A stretch of 10,040 nt of DNA from Phoronis ovalis (taxonomy: Eukaryota; Phoronida; Phoronidae), in assembly GCA_028565635.1 (NCBI GenBank), contig JAOXYB010068822.1, positions 1 through 10,040 of the forward strand, in the 5' to 3' direction. Below the pieces are notes generated by a model. That model saw only the letters and a list, made by a program, of their open reading frames with translations. It did no database searches and was not told the origin of the DNA. The position numbers were made by a program, and so were the translations under genes. Every line of letters begins with the position of its first letter. Position 1 is the first letter of the stretch. This document shows, piece after piece, positions 6,572-10,040 of this stretch.

Positions 6572-7600
6572 AAGTGAAAGTGTGAAAAAGGATAGCCCAT
6601 TCCAAAGAATTTATTGAAACTTGACTATGAAATTTTTCTGCTATTTTATTACAAGATTAAAAGCAGCTGAAAGTGGAATTATAAATTGAGATGAAGGATT
6701 TTTTATTTGAAAATTAGTTTGTAAGAAAAGACACCTCAGTTCCTGTCTGTGCAAATTTGTCATTGTGGCTCTGTTGAAGTCATTCTTTACACATGTTTAC
6801 TTACAAAATTATAATTAGATTACACTATAATATTAGAATAGATGATTTTACTTTCACTTTGTATTTATAAATTTCTGTCTGCATTATCAGAGGTGCACTG
6901 TCGTTCTGATATTTGTGACATTTAAGGTGCTTCTGATTAATTATAGCACGGTAGTGAGAACAACACTGAAAAACTTGAAAGTGTTTATGCTGATAATGAA
7001 TGGGTACTTGATTAACTTGTAATATATATATATGTTTATCGGTTGTGTAGAAAGTCAAAAATTTAAATATCGCGGTTGTTGTGATTTTGAGTTACTTACA
7101 GGCAAATGTTTAGTAGATTTGCAGTGACCATGCTAGTAAGAATTTATGCTTGAGTAATAGTTATATCCATTCAGGTATTTGCAGTTATGTGTAATTATAA
7201 TACTACATATATGAGAATTAGAACAATCAGTTAAATTAACTGAAGGCTTAAATCTTTCTAGGCTAAAATCCTAGGTTATTGTCAATAACTGTAAATTTCT
7301 CAAAAGCACCTATTTTGGAATACAAAAGCAATATAAGCTACTTGTATGTGCATGCAGGTCTTACTTGGTAGTAATTTCATTTACATGCAGTTTGCTAGTT
7401 CCATAAGGAACCAGTACTGCTGGACCTGCTAATGGTACTATATAAAATGTACATTTAGTGAAATGTGTAGAAATTTAGTTACTTGTACAGTATAGAGTAG
7501 TTTGTAAATGGTGTTTAGATTCTAGAGAGAACGATTCTTGTATTTGTTGAAATATTGTGTTGTACAATGTCAAATATTGAAAAAAATATAAATGTCTTAT
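6572..7600 (+). other. Probable 3' UTR of the AP-2 alpha gene
   Basis: Sequence after the stop codon is AT-rich and uninterrupted by any recognisable exon. Two 15-base palindromes (7229-7243 and 7275-7289) and a short TA run (7022-7033) are present. A reverse-strand open frame at 6825-7058 has no recognisable protein character. The UTR length depends on which poly(A) signal is used; without transcript data the end is uncertain. Confidence 0.6.
7585..7590 (+). terminator. Candidate polyadenylation signal AATATA
   Basis: A known AATAAA variant with a GT/T-rich stretch (ATGTTGTTTCTATTTCTG) starting about 28 bases downstream, the usual place for a downstream element. This would give a 3' UTR of about 1.0 kb. 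Confidence 0.4.
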
Positions 7601-7744
7601 TCTTTAAAGTAATTTACTATGTTGTTTCTATTTCTGCAGTATGTTCAACCTTGGCTGTCTGCTACATATTTATCATGTAATAACCACAACTCCAATTAAG
7701 CCAAGCAACCGAAAATGGGAGTAACCTATTTAGTTTACTACCAA

Positions 7745-7750
7745 AATAAA
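7745..7750 (+). terminator. Candidate polyadenylation signal AATAAA
   Basis: A canonical hexamer with a GTGTATATTT stretch about 35 bases downstream. It would give a 3' UTR of about 1.2 kb. Confidence 0.4.
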
Positions 7751-7976
7751 GCCAAAATCTTGTACCTAGATCAATAACATAACGGTGTATATTTACAAGT
7801 TATGCTCTGCAACAGTACAGTACTAAATGCTAGTTAGTGACAAGTACTCCGATTTTCATAATATATAGTCATTTATCCTACTTATTTTAAGTATGGATAA
7901 ATTTGATTACGAAAAGGAACAAATGCTTTCGTTGCTCGGGCTATTTCCTTTAATTTTGACATTTTCTGTTGCCTGA

Positions 7977-7982
7977 AATAAA
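7977..7982 (+). terminator. Candidate polyadenylation signal AATAAA
   Basis: A canonical hexamer followed about 20 bases later by GTTGTTCTTT. It would give a 3' UTR of about 1.4 kb and could be an alternative distal site. Confidence 0.35.
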
Positions 7983-7999
7983 CCTTTTATCTGACAAAT

Positions 8000-8375
8000 A
8001 GTTGTTCTTTAGCCCAAAAGAGGCAGTCTTTCCTCAATGTAAAAACGATCAAACAACTGTTCACATAGATCATTGGAGTATGCCTTCAATATTTGGAATA
8101 ATTTGCTAAGTAATATTAATTATTCTCATGGCAAAATATTTCTAGACAGATGTAACAGGGTTTGATGGGCAATATTTTAAATTAGCTACTGGTTTCCTAT
8201 CAAAATAGATATCCTCACAAAACCCATCATTCAGCATGTCATAAGTAAGTATTCTGTATACGCAGCTTAGGATAATTAGATCCGTGAATTTACCATTACT
8301 TAATGGTCACTAACAACCATAATTGGTATATCTGTACTTGCTGAACATATTGAGACTGCTTCATCATTTTCAAAC
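8000..8375. other. AT-rich downstream sequence without a gene
   Basis: No exon, open frame with protein character, RNA gene or clear repeat is seen here on either strand. Confidence 0.6.
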
Positions 8376-8378
8376 TCA

Positions 8379-8598
8379 GGCCTACCTAACCGGCATCGAC
8401 TCCAACCATCAATCTGCATACCTGGACCTGTTTCCTACTATTTAAACCCTTTTTCTGGGTTTTGCATGGAAATTCCTGTGACTCGAACCGTCATTTACAC
8501 AGGAATTTCCATGCAAAACCCGGAAAAGGGTACGAATGGTATGAAACAGGTGTTCGAGTGCAGATTGACGGTTAGAGTCCACACTGGCTAGGTAGGCC
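8379..8598. mobile_element. Long foldback element (MITE-like)
   Basis: Two arms of about 100 bases are inverted around a 17-base loop (8481-8497). The inner stem is nearly perfect: TTTTGCATGGAAATTCCTGTG at the end of the left arm pairs with CACAGGAATTTCCATGCAAA (8498-8517) and onward. The outer stem pairs more loosely (ATCAATCTGCA with TGCAGATTGACGG; GGCCTACCTA with TAGGTAGGCC). It is less AT-rich than its surroundings. There is no coding capacity, and I could not define a clear target duplication, so superfamily and exact ends are unknown. Confidence 0.75.
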
Positions 8599-8604
8599 GG
8601 GGAC

Positions 8605-10008
8605 TTGTGGTACGGATTTTTTTTCTAAAATTCCACTTATCAAATAATGAAGACTAATTTCAAACTTTTGGATTTATAGCCTTTGCAAATACATATACAT
8701 TTACCTTAGTTTCTCTTCATTTTAATTGTGAAAGTTAGAAAAATTAATTATTACCAAATAACAATATTAAAAAGTGGCTGTTTGGGGCGACTTAATTTAT
8801 AAGTTATACTCTGTGGTTAAGTTTGTGTAGTTAAATGTACATCAGGATTATGAAACATTTACTTAATAACTTGTATTTCACATAATTATGTAATCAACAA
8901 GGAAACCATTCTCGAGAAACTCACTTTCCAAAACACAAACTTTAAAATATAAAACAAACAAACAAAACTGAAACTTCAAGTTGAAAATTTACGTCCAACA
9001 GGGATCTCTATTCTCTAATATCATGTCTCATTTTTTTGACATTTGTTCAGTTTTTAAATGATCTCCTAAAAATATGGGTGTCAGAAAAAAAAAAGAATAT
9101 TCAGGCAGTTGAAACTTGAATGGTCAGATGATTAAAGCAAAAGTTTTATAATCTGAGACACCGTTAATATATATCTATTTGAAGCTAATTTTGGTCAACT
9201 TTCAGCTTTGTATCTACAGAAGTATTGGAGTTATTTTTTTTGTTAAAAATTGTCTTTTTAAAAAGGTTAGCTATTACCCAAATTGGCCATTTTACTATTA
9301 CATAACTTGTGTCTGATAGGAAAAGTACAGTTTCATAGTTTTCCAGTTACATTTCTAAAAATGTACACTCTTGTTAATGTGTCACCTTTTCATCGAACTG
9401 TTTAACATTTGTCAAGAAGTTTCGAGTTCCAATAATTTGTGCCAAAAGGCATTCGCTAAGTAAGTTTTTCATATATAATTGTCTGTGGTATATTGTTTTA
9501 AAACTGTCGTATCATCATGATGGATAGAAACAAAATGCCTTCTTACAGATTGAGATACATGTATTGTACAATATGCTCAACTGAAATCACAATATTTAAA
9601 ACCTTTTATACAACACAACAGACAAAAATGTTCATAAAACAATTTCTTTCAAAAAACACATACTGATTAAATCAGTAATACAAATAGCTATTTTCAACAA
9701 GGCTATGATGAGAATCATCATGACAAGCTGCCTAAACTGTTTGGGCCCCAAATAATTGCGTAGTATGACAATTAATATATTTCAAAAAGCTTAAACTTAA
9801 GAAATTTCATTCTATAAATAGACAACTGATTAAAAGCCCATTTTTTGGCTTGTTTTACAATAAAAAATCAATAAGAAATGTTGATTATATGTTAACAAGT
9901 TTTCAAATTTTTAAAACAGTTGCATTATACTAATTTGGACAAAATGATAAAGGAAAGCCAGCTTACTTTTAAGTATAAAGCTGTTTAAATATAGTCCTAT
10001 AACCAGTA
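8605..10008. other. AT-rich downstream sequence without a recognisable gene
   Basis: Nothing protein-like is seen on either strand. Minor items are an (AAAC)-type run at 8951-8968, a 17-base palindrome at 9661-9677 (TACTGATTAAATCAGTA) and an AATAAA at 9859-9864. The stretch could be intergenic or UTR of a neighbouring gene; the sequence does not decide. Confidence 0.55.
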
Positions 10009-10040
10009 GTATATATATTATATATATTATATATATATTA
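10009..10040. repeat. TA-rich microsatellite at the window edge
   Basis: Alternating TA with interspersed TATTA steps (units such as TATATATTA) runs to the end of the window and probably continues beyond it. Confidence 0.85.

Noticed and set aside
6825-7058. Reverse-strand open frame in the 3' UTR
   Set aside because: Low-complexity AT-rich translation with no recognisable motif and no splice or start context.
7229-7289. Two 15-base palindromes in the 3' UTR as regulatory hairpins
   Set aside because: Each is short and AT-rich with a one-base centre; such palindromes are expected by chance at this composition and cannot form a hairpin loop without opening.
9859-9864. AATAAA as the 3' end of another gene
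   Set aside because: No exon is seen upstream on the + strand within 3 kb except the adaptor gene, and AT-rich sequence yields this hexamer by chance.

Overview
The window is animal nuclear DNA. It is AT-rich, has no long open reading frames, and carries a split gene with GT-AG introns. The one gene that can be read with confidence is the 3' part of the alpha subunit of the AP-2 clathrin adaptor complex (alpha-adaptin), on the + strand. Nine exons between 667 and 6571 join without any frame break into 427 residues plus one split codon. They cover the last part of the trunk (alpha-solenoid), the flexible hinge and the whole C-terminal appendage (ear), and end in the family's usual ...QF stop. 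The gene's 5' part, roughly the first half of the protein, lies upstream of the window. Every donor is GT followed by AAGT or a close variant, and intron phases (0,0,0,2,2,2,0,0) agree across all junctions. The protein clearly belongs to the metazoan family but is not vertebrate. The intron repeats look like families I associate with bivalves and other molluscs; that taxonomic call is an impression, not a proof.

Layout: 1-666 is the end of an upstream intron and carries a decayed fragment that looks like the C-terminal tail of a Penelope-like retroelement, with a 17-base inverted pair around it. Exons 1-3 (667-1626) code the end of the trunk and the first half of the hinge. Intron 3 (1627-3974) is by far the longest intron. 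It holds a degenerate tandem array with a 420-480 bp period (about 1780-3330), each unit with a small conserved hairpin, followed by a cluster of short TAAAAATGGGT motifs (3350-3600). Exon 4 (hinge) and exons 5-9 (ear) follow with short introns. Intron 8 contains a complete small foldback element flanked by TA (6174-6388), typical of a Tc1/mariner-type MITE.

From 6572 on there is 3' UTR with several possible polyadenylation signals (about 7585, 7745 and 7977), then about 2 kb of AT-rich sequence with no recognisable gene. That stretch contains a second, longer foldback element (about 8379-8598) and ends in a TA-rich microsatellite.

I found no sign of a new multi-gene system. The unusual material is repeat structure inside and after a conserved housekeeping gene.
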